Source: Ostrinia nubilalis
Lineage: Eukaryota; Arthropoda; Insecta; Lepidoptera; Crambidae
DNA: 64,000 nucleotides
Assembly: GCF_963855985.1 (NCBI RefSeq)
Contig: NC_087118.1
Location: 6,324,001-6,388,000 of the forward strand
Direction of reading: 5' to 3'
In this document: one piece after another, positions 34,493 through 44,154 of the stretch
Layout of the letters: every line of letters begins with the position of its first letter
Position numbering within the stretch: the stretch's first letter is position 1
Notes under the pieces: model-generated
What the model saw: the letters and a program-made list of their open reading frames with translations, nothing else
The model's database searches: none
Told to the model about the DNA's origin: nothing
Made by a program: the position numbers and the translations under genes

Positions 34493-34940
34493 ATACACAC
34501 ATAAATGACCTCATATTAATCACATTAACCAAATTATGCGGTAATTATTCATAATAACCGGCGATTATTCATAATTTTCACATTTATCACTTTGACCGTA
34601 ACATATACAGGGTGTAAAAAAACCTATCACGAAGACTGAAACTACGCCTTCTGTACACCCAACCAAGTAATATTACAAAATATTATTGGTGGGAAATATT
34701 TTTTATTTTTATGATTAAAAAAAATACAATATTCCGCAGCCCGCAATGTACAGCGCGCCACGCAACGCAATGACCGTGCCTATGTGTGTGTGAGTGTATT
34801 GGAGCGTACGCGCTTTCCCGCTACTACACCTACCGCGGCCGCAGAAGTATTTTGTACACAAAATTACCAGATTATTCACTTCCTACATTTAAAAAACACA
34901 TTCCTTTAGCATTTGTTTAGGTTTAGAACTAAGTACTTAC

Positions 34941-35295
34941 CGACTAATCCCCTTCGACGTCGTCTGGAATTGGCCGCTCCAACCGGACAAGTTGTGGCTC
35001 GAACTGACGGCCTTCCACGTGCAAGCAAACGCGTGCCAGGTAAATCGTGTTTTGATGCGCGCTCCAGTATTCCTTCACGTACAGACTGGTATTTAAGTTC
35101 CTCAAATACGACACAATACACGCCTAGACGAGGCGGACGGAGGCACAATCGGCTGATTGTCCAACAGACGTTGTACAGCCAGAACAAAAATACGTGCATC
35201 AGTACGGTGGTGCGCTGTAGGATGTTCAGCCCGATACCTACAGCCTGCAGGGCTTCAGATGCGTTTCCACGTGCCCTCCCATAACAGTAAACCAT
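34941..35295 (-). CDS. Possible 5' coding exon, unknown protein
   Basis: A minus-strand frame starting ATG at 35,295 is open to a good GTAAGT donor at 34,935-34,940. It encodes about 118 residues with one hydrophobic stretch (VLMHVFLFWLYNVCW, about residues 32-46) and an Arg-rich end (SRRRRRGLV). A CpG-rich region lies just upstream (35,400-35,540), as for a promoter. The plus strand is also open over most of this block, so strand and reality are uncertain. I do not recognise the protein. Confidence 0.3.
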
Positions 35296-35879
35296 GTTTA
35301 CGTACTCACGAGCACTGTACGTATGTCTATCTGGTAGTGTATCTTTCTAACACACATTCACTATTACCACACTCACTATCACACGTTCACACACTAACTA
35401 TCCGCACGAGAAAACAATCAAAAGTCGCAAGCGCATTCGACGGCCGAAGAAACCGAACTGGCCGTGCGTGCGAGCAACGCGAAGCGCGAGCGACCCCTCG
35501 CAACAAAGGCACTGCCCCGCGCGGCGAGACTGACTGACCAATAACAGTCAAGCAATACGTCTATCGAATGTGTCGTCGTGAATCGGTAGCGCTTTGTTAT
35601 TACTCTTCATTTTCAACTACAAATTTACGTAATTTTTAACTTAACAAAATGTAATTTCATCACATTAGTACAGGCAAGTCTATCAACGAATGAGATTGTA
35701 AAAGCGGCGGCAAAAATACTTTGATTAATCTTTGTTAACTAAAGATCCGTCCTAGCATACTTAATAATAATTAATGCTTTAAGCAAGCTTCCAAAATACT
35801 CAAATTTGAATGAATTGTAGATGCGCAATCGTTATTAATAAAACAATAAGAATATCAATACATTTTGATAGTTATTCCG

Positions 35880-37730
35880 TGTAATAAAGTTACGTTCATT
35901 TAAAATAATCACGAACAAGACGATGAATCTTTTTATGTTGAAGAATGGAAGTAATTGGTATGAAAGAAGTGCTAAAAGATATGAAATTTTGTTTAGTTTC
36001 TAAAATCAATCGAGTTTAACCTTTAACTATGGACGTCGGGTCTCAGAGGCCCACCCCCCTTTCCGATTTCTCGGTTTAAACACCTTCCCGCCACGTGCTG
36101 CTCTCGACCATCTCAGTAGCTTCAGTTTTAACTGTGTTTGGACCGAGGAGGCATAAAATCGCGTCTTCCGGCACTTATTACGTGAGTAATAACCATCCAA
36201 AATTTTGTCTGGGCCTGGGAGACCCGATGACTATAATTTCCATACAAACATACTTGTATGGATGTGACTTGTCAACCATAATTTTTTTATATTATATTAT
36301 TATAATCTTAAGTAAATTGCTCTAGTTTGAGAATACTTAATGGCAACTAGTATCTGAATACATACATCAGCTATATTATTAGCCCAACTATCTAAAGAAC
36401 ATTTCAGGAGTAAGGTATTACTTGTAGACGATTCTTCTTTTGAGTTTAGATGTCTTAGAATTCACCATTGCTGCAGATTCCGATTCTGAATGATGTACAT
36501 TTTGTCTATCAAAGCTCTCAAAGAAAGATAACACATGCCTGTAGAGATAATTTGTTTTTAGTGTTCTAGGCTACTGTGTATAATTTTAGTAACTTTAACC
36601 CTTGTCAAAATTTTTAATTTATGTCCTTCAGAAATTTTGTTCATGTTTTTATGTTACATGGTTATTAATTAGCAAGGAAAAAAATATTACTTTCATTTAT
36701 TAATAATCGACTGTAATCAAGGAGCCTATATGTGATGGCAAGTCAATTAACACTGAAAAATGTCTAAGTTTTTTAAATTTGCAAAAAAATAATTAAATGA
36801 TGGTTAAAATTTGATTACATTTGCCACTAAATCCTTTATTAATAGTTATTAGATATATATCAACTCTTTAATAAATTCAAATTAATTCAGATATGAAAAT
36901 AAGAAGAATTTTAGATAGGGGTCTGTGAGACCCGACGTCCATGGGAGTGTGATTACTTTTTCACGTCCATAGTTAAAGGTTAAAAATAAAATCTTATCTT
37001 TTAATCTCCCATCGAAAGTGAAGGAGCAAGAGTTTGCCAGTGTGTTATTTCTAGGCGTTCAGATTGCAGTAATAAGTAAGTTAAGTTTTATTTTATTAAT
37101 TACTATCGTAAAGACGTAAAATGTATTAAGTTAGAGAGCTAGAAATAATGAACCTGTGTGTAAGAGCATTTGTCATTTGTTTACAGTACTTTTTAATGAT
37201 ACAAGTTTATCACATCTGCTTACTGCCTGTGATTAACGATTAAAATTACGTTTATTTAGAATCGCGTGCATAACCATTATTTATTTCAAGTAAATTATGA
37301 AGAAAGGAAGTAATGAGTATGGAAGGAAGACTGAAAAAAGAGACCTTTTTATTTAGTTGCTGAAATCAATTAAGTTTAAAGAACACACAATCATCACTCC
37401 TATCGAAAGTGAATGCCTTAATCAACGATAGGAGTAACATTGCCAGGTGTTTACTCTAGGCGTTTAGAGCGGTGTGGTGTAAGCAATAATTTGAGTTTTA
37501 CTTTATGAATTTTATTACTATCGTAAAGACTTAAATTATTGAAGTAGAGAGTTATTAATGTAAAGAATGACAGGCCTCATTCAAAAGATCATTATTCATC
37601 TGTTTACGGTACTTTTTAATGATACGTACTTACGCTTATCACACTTGCGTAGCTAATAAGACCTGTGATACTACATTGTGATAGAATAACGGTTATGCGT
37701 AAAAGCACGGTTTAGTTAACAACCTAGGTT
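35880..37730 (+). repeat. Diverged direct repeat of about 380 bp (two full units, one partial)
   Basis: Segments at 36,985-37,380 and 37,385-37,730 share ordered blocks (ctatcgaaagtgaa, ctaggcgtt, actatcgtaaagac, gtactttttaatgatac). A partial third unit at 35,880-36,015 matches 37,245-37,380 (gaagtaatt...gtatg...aaatcaat). The piggyBac-like element 2 landed between units. No coding capacity. Confidence 0.65.
36020..36979. mobile_element. piggyBac-like element 2 with TTAA duplications
   Basis: A 960-bp element flanked by TTAA (36,016-36,019, 36,980-36,983) with terminal repeats CCTTTAACTATGGACGT and a subterminal palindrome gggtctgtgagaccc (36,918-36,933). The architecture equals element 1 at 27,632 but the sequence differs, so it is a sister family. 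No transposase remains except a possible short frame at 36,436-36,540 on the minus strand. Confidence 0.88.
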
Positions 37731-38649
37731 CTGTAAGATTATTTAATATGCGGAAAGAAACAAATTCGTGTAAAGGGTTTTTATTAATTAAAATGTAATT
37801 TATTATTTTTTAGAATAAAAACTAAACTGGTAAGGTGATATTAAGGTGTAAGTAACTAATTTAAGTACTCATTTCATTTTTACAAACTAGGTAGATTTGG
37901 ATTAAGCTCAGTTCAGTTGGTCCAGTCGTAGTCGTTGAACTCACAGTAGAGTTGAATGACTCATGGGCGAGCGCGGGTTGCGGTTCGGGGCGTGGGGGCA
38001 GCGCTTGAGCGTGTGTGCGCGCGCTGCTGTCCATTTCTTATTGTAAAGACAAAAGCCTTATTGTGACGAAAATACTCAAAATTTTAATAAGGTTTCTTAG
38101 AAAAAAAAATTTTGAACAACGAATTGAAATTGATAATGTAAAAATCTTGAAAAAAATATTCTGACTTTGACCTTCAATATCTCCTAAACCACAAGTTTCC
38201 CAGGTATGGTCACAAAGAAAAAAATGATCCCCATGATGTGGAGAATAAGTAGTCTTCGGCTTCGGGATAGGTTTTTTTACACCCGTTATACTTTGTCAAA
38301 CACTGCAAAACATTAAAATTAGTTTTAAATCTTCAGTGCTTAAACTTTAAAGTAACATGATTTACATGATGTTTGGCTAACTATTAACTAAACTAACGAA
38401 TCTCTCCATCAAATCTAAACATAATTATCACAGTTAAAAATAATCAACATAAAAAATATACTCACATATTGAACACTCACAATTTACTCAAGATGTGACG
38501 TCACTGGAGCTAGTTCCTCCTTTTGAAGCACTTCGAAATACAGAATGAATCTCATACTGCGAGCCCCCAAATTTAAAGGGAAAATATTGATAATTCAGCA
38601 ATAAGGTTAGGCCCATCGCAAACGTTACGTACCGAGAAAACAATGCTCC

Positions 38650-38757
38650 TATGGAGTAGTGGCGTACCGGTAGTCTGGTACGCTATAACAGAGGTTGCAT
38701 TTTCGATTCCCGCTCAATACAAAATATTTGTGTCATGAACATATATTTTTATGTAAC
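38650..38757 (+). repeat. Diverged SINE head
   Basis: The B-box phrase tttcgattcccgctcaatac followed by aaaatatttgtgtcatgaac matches the SINEs at 21,664 and 40,793. The A-box part (gtagtggcgtaccggtag) is more changed. Confidence 0.6.
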
Positions 38758-39390
38758 ACTAGCGGCCGCCCGCGACTTCGTACGCGTGGATCCCGTTTTA
38801 CCAACTTCATCTATCTTACGCGGTTTAGATTTTATCATACAAATGTTTTTTCCCGCTAACTCCCGTTCCCGTTGGAATTTTGCAATATCCTGTTGTAACT
38901 AAGCTTTAAGTTTACTAAGGTACCTGCATGCCAAATTTCAAGAGTCTATCTTACGCGGTTTAGATTTTTTCATACAAATGTTTTTTCCCACTAACTCCCG
39001 TTCCCATGGAAATTTTGCAATATCCTGTTGTAACTAAGCTTTAAGTTTACTAAGGTACCTGCATACCAAATTTCAAGCGTCTAACTTAAGCGGTTTAGAT
39101 TTTTCGTACAAAAGGATTTTCCCGCTAATTCCCGGTCCCGTGGGAATTCCTAAGTATCCTATAACCTGCCCAGGAGTATGAAGAATAATTGTACCAAGTT
39201 TCGTTAAAATCCGTCAAGTGGTTTTTGTTTCTATAAGGAACATACAGACAGACAGACAGACAGACAAAAATTTTACTGATTGCATTTTTGGCATCAGTAT
39301 CGATCACTAATCACCCCCTGATAGTTATTTTGAAAATATATTTCATGTACAGAATTGACCTCTCTACAGATTTATTATAAGTATAGATAA
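38757..39390 (+). repeat. Interspersed repeat with 125-bp internal tandem units, copy 1
   Basis: Begins cactagcggccgcccgcgac and ends near ctctacagatttattataag. Inside, the segment around cggtttagattttatcatac is repeated about three times (125-bp period), followed by a (CAGA)n run at 39,245-39,268. A reverse-complement copy lies at 55,485-55,930. No protein is encoded; the short open frame at 39,125-39,307 is a property of the repeat, since the same frame recurs in the second copy. Confidence 0.75.
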
Positions 39391-40790
39391 TATTCGAAAT
39401 TTATTGAAAAAATATTATCTCTTTCTGCAGTCGGTTTATACAGCTTGTGCATTGCGTTCACGCCGGGCCTAATGCTTATGCACACTCAGGTATTTACGAA
39501 AACTAGGGCGATGACGCGAATTCCTGTATGAAAATATACCACGGTGAAGACAAATTAAATATATTACAAAATCACGATTTGATTTAAACTAAAACATAAT
39601 AAACATTGCATGATCTTGTGGATATATTTAACATTCAAAAATATTTGACGTTATTAGTTTTAAATTAAACTTGAAATGATAACATGATAATTATCTTGAT
39701 TTACTTAATAATATAAAATATAAGACTAAGGCTGATTTGCACCAATTTACCTAGACCTTAACTATGACAATGACCAGTTTGTCCACACCAGGAGTTTGAG
39801 ACATATTTTTGACGATTCTTAAAGTTAAAATAAGATGGTGCAACTCTGCCTTATTGCAATTATTACGCTTCCGAGTTAGTTTTACAATGTTTTGGTTTGT
39901 TCTCATAATTCATTCGATTGAATGTAATAAGGACGTACATAGTTAATAAACTTTACGTAATTATTGGTCAATCAATATAATATGTTTTAGTACTGTAGTA
40001 GTAATGTTCTGAAGGTTGGTTGGAAGAGATCGCTTTTTAACGATACGACACCGTAACAACTTTTTTGGTGTGCAATAAAGAGTATATAAAATATCTATTT
40101 ACATCTTAGGTTTGACTTTTGCCTTATAACTTTTGTTTGATAGTTGTTGGTATGTGGGAATAAAAAACAGGTTTTTATCCCTCACTACAATAATTACCTA
40201 ATTAATAAAGAGACAAAGCCATGGTATAATTGTTTACTCGTTAAAATATCATCGACTTAGCAACCGGATGTCGGACCATTTCAATAGATTTATAGTTTAA
40301 TAATGCAATTTAACAATTTACATAATTCTTACATCACAGTGCAAGCTATAAAATCATATAAAGCAATGAATTTGTAATAATTTTTATAGCACGTCCAGTA
40401 TGGTTTGTATTTATAGCAATCAAAGAGCTCAAGCATTATGAGAATGTGACGTCAATACAACAGCATTGCAACATTGCGCTTTATGTTACAGTTTGACACA
40501 GCAAAAATGGTATGTTAGTCGACGCTCTGATAATAGTGTAAGAGCCAAGGTTCATTGCAGGGACGGCAAACCAAAGTAAATTTTAAAATGTGTCACATCA
40601 TTTTTAATTTAACGTAACCAATAGCTTAAATTATATTACTAGCTTTTTTCTCTCATTTTATGTTTAAGATAAGTCATGTCGTCACTTATTTATTCTCAAA
40701 AAGATGGATTATGATGAAAGTATTGATAAAAATATGTGATGAATAATTGCGTGATAAAAATAAATAAATTAGTATTTATATTTATTAAAT
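39391..40790. other. Non-coding stretch
   Basis: AT-rich. No open frame with recognisable content and no clear repeat. Confidence 0.4.
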
Positions 40791-40792
40791 GT

Positions 40793-41060
40793 CGTCGGCC
40801 GTTTGGTGTAGTGGTTCGAAACGGACTACTATTCCGGAGGTAGCGGGTTCGATTCCCGCACAGTACAAACATTTGTGTGCATGAACATATTTGTTTGTAT
40901 TGGACTGGGTGTTTTCTATGTATAATAAGTATGTATTTACAAAAAAAGTATTTAAGTATGTTTATATCCGTTGTCTAGTACCCATAGTACAAGCTTTGCT
41001 TAGTTTGGGACTAGAAGCGCAGTGTAAATTGTCTAATGATATTTATTTATATTATTTAAA
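40793..41060 (+). repeat. tRNA-derived SINE, family 2, copy 2
   Basis: Nearly identical to 21,664-21,930 (one visible change in the head, actattccgg for actataccgg). A and B boxes are intact, and the tail ends in (TTAT)n. The similarity suggests fairly recent amplification. Confidence 0.82.
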
Positions 41061-41085
41061 ACCTAAGCTTTGAGATGAAAATGTA

Positions 41086-41420
41086 AACCAGTCAACCTAT
41101 GATGGATTAAATTGAAAGATTGCATACAGCTCCTTGACTATGACTTCATGTTACATGGAAGTTACGTTTGGTCCAAGTCATAAGAAATTAGGCAGATATG
41201 CTTAATATTTAATATGTAGTTGATATTCTTAACTTATTTTTTAGAACTACCAGTCAACCTATGATGGACTATATTGAATGATTGCATACTATTCTTTGAC
41301 TATGACTTCAAGTTAGACCAAAGTATGTTTGGTCCAAGTTAAAAGAATCATAGACAGATATACAAAGACAAACTTATTATTTTTTGGTTGATATTATTGT
41401 TTGATTTTGTAGAATTAATA
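41086..41420 (+). repeat. Two-unit tandem repeat of about 165 bp
   Basis: The phrase ccagtcaacctatgatgga recurs at about 41,088 and 41,250, each followed by ttgcata, ttgactatgacttca and tttggtccaagt. The two units have diverged by about 15 percent. Confidence 0.75.
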
Positions 41421-41754
41421 AGTTAATGAGTTCCTTTTTGGAAAATCTTATCAATTTATAAGATAAATCATAAATATGCTATAACTATTAATGTATGGCT
41501 GAGAATTAATTAATAACCTGCATTCGTACGTACTATTAACATATTTAAATTTATAAATACTTGAAGTATTGTCTTAATACTCATTTGTTTTCGATGCTCG
41601 CTAATTTTAATTATCAAAATCGCTACAGTTTATGCGCTTGGACCGCAACAGTGCTGAACATGCATATCCCGCCTTCAGTAACCAGTTGTGTCAATTTGTG
41701 TGAAAGTGTTAGTAGTGTATAGTGGGAGCCTAATTAATTCATAAGGAATATCTT

Positions 41755-41870
41755 TTAGGTTTTGTATTCTTGGATGTAACCTAACAGTAAGCTGCCATTG
41801 GTATAACATTTTACCTATGTTGGATGGAGAGACATGAGCCAAGCTGGTACAGAAAATACATACATAGCTG
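41755..41870 (+). repeat. Dispersed repeat shared with 46,692-46,805
   Basis: The segment tggatgtaacctaacagtaa ... ggtataacattt ... gagccaagctggtacagaaa is present in both places in the same orientation. Confidence 0.75.
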
Positions 41871-42029
41871 CCCATACAAGTTTGAACGAGCGCTGGCGCA
41901 TCACCGCTATGACTTGGAGTTGCTGGCTGGGTCCTGCATCGAAAAACCCAGGACGCCGCCGAGCACACGGGCCTGCGGCGCGGCGAGTGGACTCCAGGGA
42001 CTTGCGGAGCATTCTTGGAGGGTGGCGAA

Positions 42030-42665
42030 TCTTTACTTGACATGCAAATACGGCCTCTGTCACTTTCTGGCTTTGTCCAGGCAGACGCTGACTGGTTTTT
42101 AATACCTGAAGCGTAGTGTTGATTTTGACATGCAAATACGGCCTCTGTCAGTTTCTGGCTTTGTCCAGGCAGACGTTGATGGTTTTTAATACCTGATGCG
42201 TAGTGTTGATTTTGACATGCAAATACGGCCTCTGTCAGTTTCTGGCTTTGTCCAGGCAGACGCTGACTGGTTTTTAATACCTGAAGCGTAGTGTTGATTT
42301 TGACATGCAAATACGGCCTCTGTCAGTTTCTGGCTTTGTCCAGGCAGACGTTGATGGTTTTTAATACCTGATGCGTAGTGTTGATTTTGACATGCAAATA
42401 CGGCCTCAGTCAGTTTCTGGCTTTGTCCAGGCAGACGCTGACTGGTTTTTAATACCTGATGCGTAGTGTTGATTTTGACATGCAAATACGGCCTCTGTCA
42501 GTTTCTGGCTTTGTCCAGGCAGACGCTGTCTGGTTTTTAATACCTGAAGCGTAGTGTTGATTTTGACATGCAAATACGGCCTCTGTCAGTTTCTGGCTCT
42601 GTCCAGGCAGACGCCGCGGGTTTTTAATACCCAAGGCGTAGTGTTGGCATGCAAATATGACCTCT
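42030..42665 (+). repeat. Satellite array, alternating 87/88-bp units
   Basis: Seven or more tandem units. The phrase gacatgcaaatacggcctc starts at about 42,039, 42,127, 42,214, 42,302, 42,389, 42,477 and 42,565. Spacing alternates 88 and 87 bp in the first half because units with gacgctgactgg and gacgttgatgg alternate, so the first half is a 175-bp dimer array. Minus-strand frames through it are repeat translation only. Confidence 0.9.
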
Positions 42666-43019
42666 GCTGACGGCAACGGGTTAGAAAGTACATTATGCAA
42701 ACTTTGGGCCTCTTTTGTGCTTACTGTTCTAACTAATCTACGGATAATAGCATTCCGGAGCTATTATTCGTAGGACTACCCATTTATTTTCCACATTTGT
42801 AATTTTATTTTCACTGATTGTTTTTTTTTATTATTCACCCTCTGAGTTTAGTAATTTTAACATCAATTTTTGGTCTCTTATCGCAATCACATGAGTGAGA
42901 AAAGGCTGTGTGATCTTCCTAATATTTGTGAATTTTAACTTCAAGAAACGACGGTTTCACTTTGTTTCCTTGTAACTGTCATACATTGAACAAAAACCAC
43001 TGACATTCCAGATGATAAC

Positions 43020-43420
43020 CATGGAACCGAACATGGGTGAACCAACCTGGTGAGGGTCAGCTTCAAGCGGCACCTCAGGGCTCCGAGCATCAGCTTCCTG
43101 CGGACCAAGGCTGCGATGTCCAGCCTTTGGCGGGTCCGAGCTGCGCAGACCAGTTTTCAAACGTCGGCGAGGCTATGCTGCGCGCGGAAGAAGCCGTGGC
43201 TGATGGGAAGCAGGCAGCGGTCGAGGACGCCGCACGATCAGGAACGGCCGTCTTAGAAATAACACCCACTACGTCAGCGTGACGTCATATCGTTCGATCC
43301 TGTTGTCTCTGTCTTAAAGAGGGAAGGCACGAGAAACCGGCCGCCCCGCGCGCCGCCACACTTTGCTCGAGCGCTTGGCTGTGACGGACGTTCTCTCGGT
43401 TCAGGGACTGTGATATTTGT
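43020..43420. other. GC-rich block of unknown nature
   Basis: Markedly GC-rich against its flanks. Frames are open on both strands (for example Ala-rich at 43,037-43,282 plus), as expected from base composition. No motif is recognised; it could be an old exon, a retroelement leader or a CpG island. Confidence 0.3.
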
Positions 43421-43559
43421 GACCTAGATCATTATTTCTGCCATAGGCATATTTCTTTATTACGTTAATTTGATTTGTGGAATTATTGGTTTCGGTTATG
43501 TAATAAATCGATATTTGCTGGTGCCGTACATTACTTTTAAAAAGCACTCTCACCTCTGA

Positions 43560-44154
43560 TCCTTAAGACCAATTTACATTGGCTTTGCCGTTTTAGAACT
43601 TTCTAAAAGTCACATGTATCAGTTTCTTTACTCTGTAATAAAGCCTCACTACGGAGATAGAGTGCGACTATGCTATACAGACACTGATAGCTTTATTTAC
43701 CAAATAGAAACAAATGATTTTTACGTAGATATAAAGCAACATTTCTTACAATATTTCGATACCAGTAATTACGCTCTGAAAAATCAGTATGACCTTCCGA
43801 TTCGAAACAAAAAAGTACCTGGTCTATTCAAAGACGAACTAGGCGGGTGTATAATGACTGAATTTGTAGGGTTGAGATCAAAATTGTATTGCATTAAAAC
43901 TGATTCTAATGTCATTAAAAAGGCAAAAGGAATAAGAAAAAATGTTATTAAGCACTTGGAGGCATCTGATTTATAGTAACGCATTACTAAACGATAAAAT
44001 AGTGCGTAGGAAAAATATTCTGTTTAAATGTATTAAGCATAATATTTTTACACAGACAGTTAATAAAATTGCTTTGTCAAATGCGGATGACAAACGTTTT
44101 ATATTGCAAGACAAAATTTCCACAATGGCATGGGGGCATAGCTCATTGTTGTAA
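43560..44154 (+). pseudogene. Family B DNA polymerase C-terminal fragment (copy 3)
   Basis: The plus-strand frame carries IYIGFAVLELSKSHMYQF (43,573-43,626) and polymerase motif C with the catalytic pair, CYTDTDSFIY (43,672-43,701), then the thumb-like tract KVPGLFKDELGG and EFVGLRSKLY. After a frameshift near 43,945 the usual protein end follows to a stop at 44,154 (ILQDKISTMAWGHSSLL). A stop upstream near 43,555 and loss of everything N-terminal make it a fragment. It supplies the region absent from copies 1 and 2 but lies on the opposite strand 18 kb or more away. Confidence 0.85.

Larger units (their letters stand above)
29942..34615. mobile_element. TIR element split by a LINE
   Basis: Left terminal repeat TATGTTACGGTTAATGTG (29,942 on, about 57 bp) is the inverse of the right one ending at 34,615. 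Flanking TA on both sides (29,940-29,941 and 34,616-34,617) suggests a TA target duplication as in Tc1/mariner-type elements. Without the LINE the element is only about 490 bp and non-coding, so it is a MITE. A hairpin lies at 34,432-34,492. Confidence 0.7.
34618..38285. mobile_element. 3.7-kb segment bounded by GGGTGTAAAAAAACCTATC inverted repeats
   Basis: The left end cagggtgtaaaaaaacctat (34,618) is the inverse of the right end ataggtttttttacaccc (38,266-38,283), with TA/TATA on the outer sides. The interior contains a possible exon, a CpG-rich stretch, a piggyBac-like element and a three-part repeat. Whether the ends delimit one transposon or two separate insertions is not settled. Confidence 0.5.

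Noticed and set aside
39125..39307. 60-codon frame beginning MIDTDAKNAISKIFV
   Set aside because: The same frame recurs at 55,558-55,740 inside the second copy of a non-coding interspersed repeat; it reflects the repeat.
41675..42700. Long minus-strand open frames with repeated peptide QRLPGQSQKLTEAV
   Set aside because: They are translations of the 87/88-bp satellite, in which frames change between units; no protein family or start is supported.
43037..43282. 81-codon Ala/Gln-rich frame
   Set aside because: GC-rich composition keeps several frames open on both strands; no domain or splice context was found.
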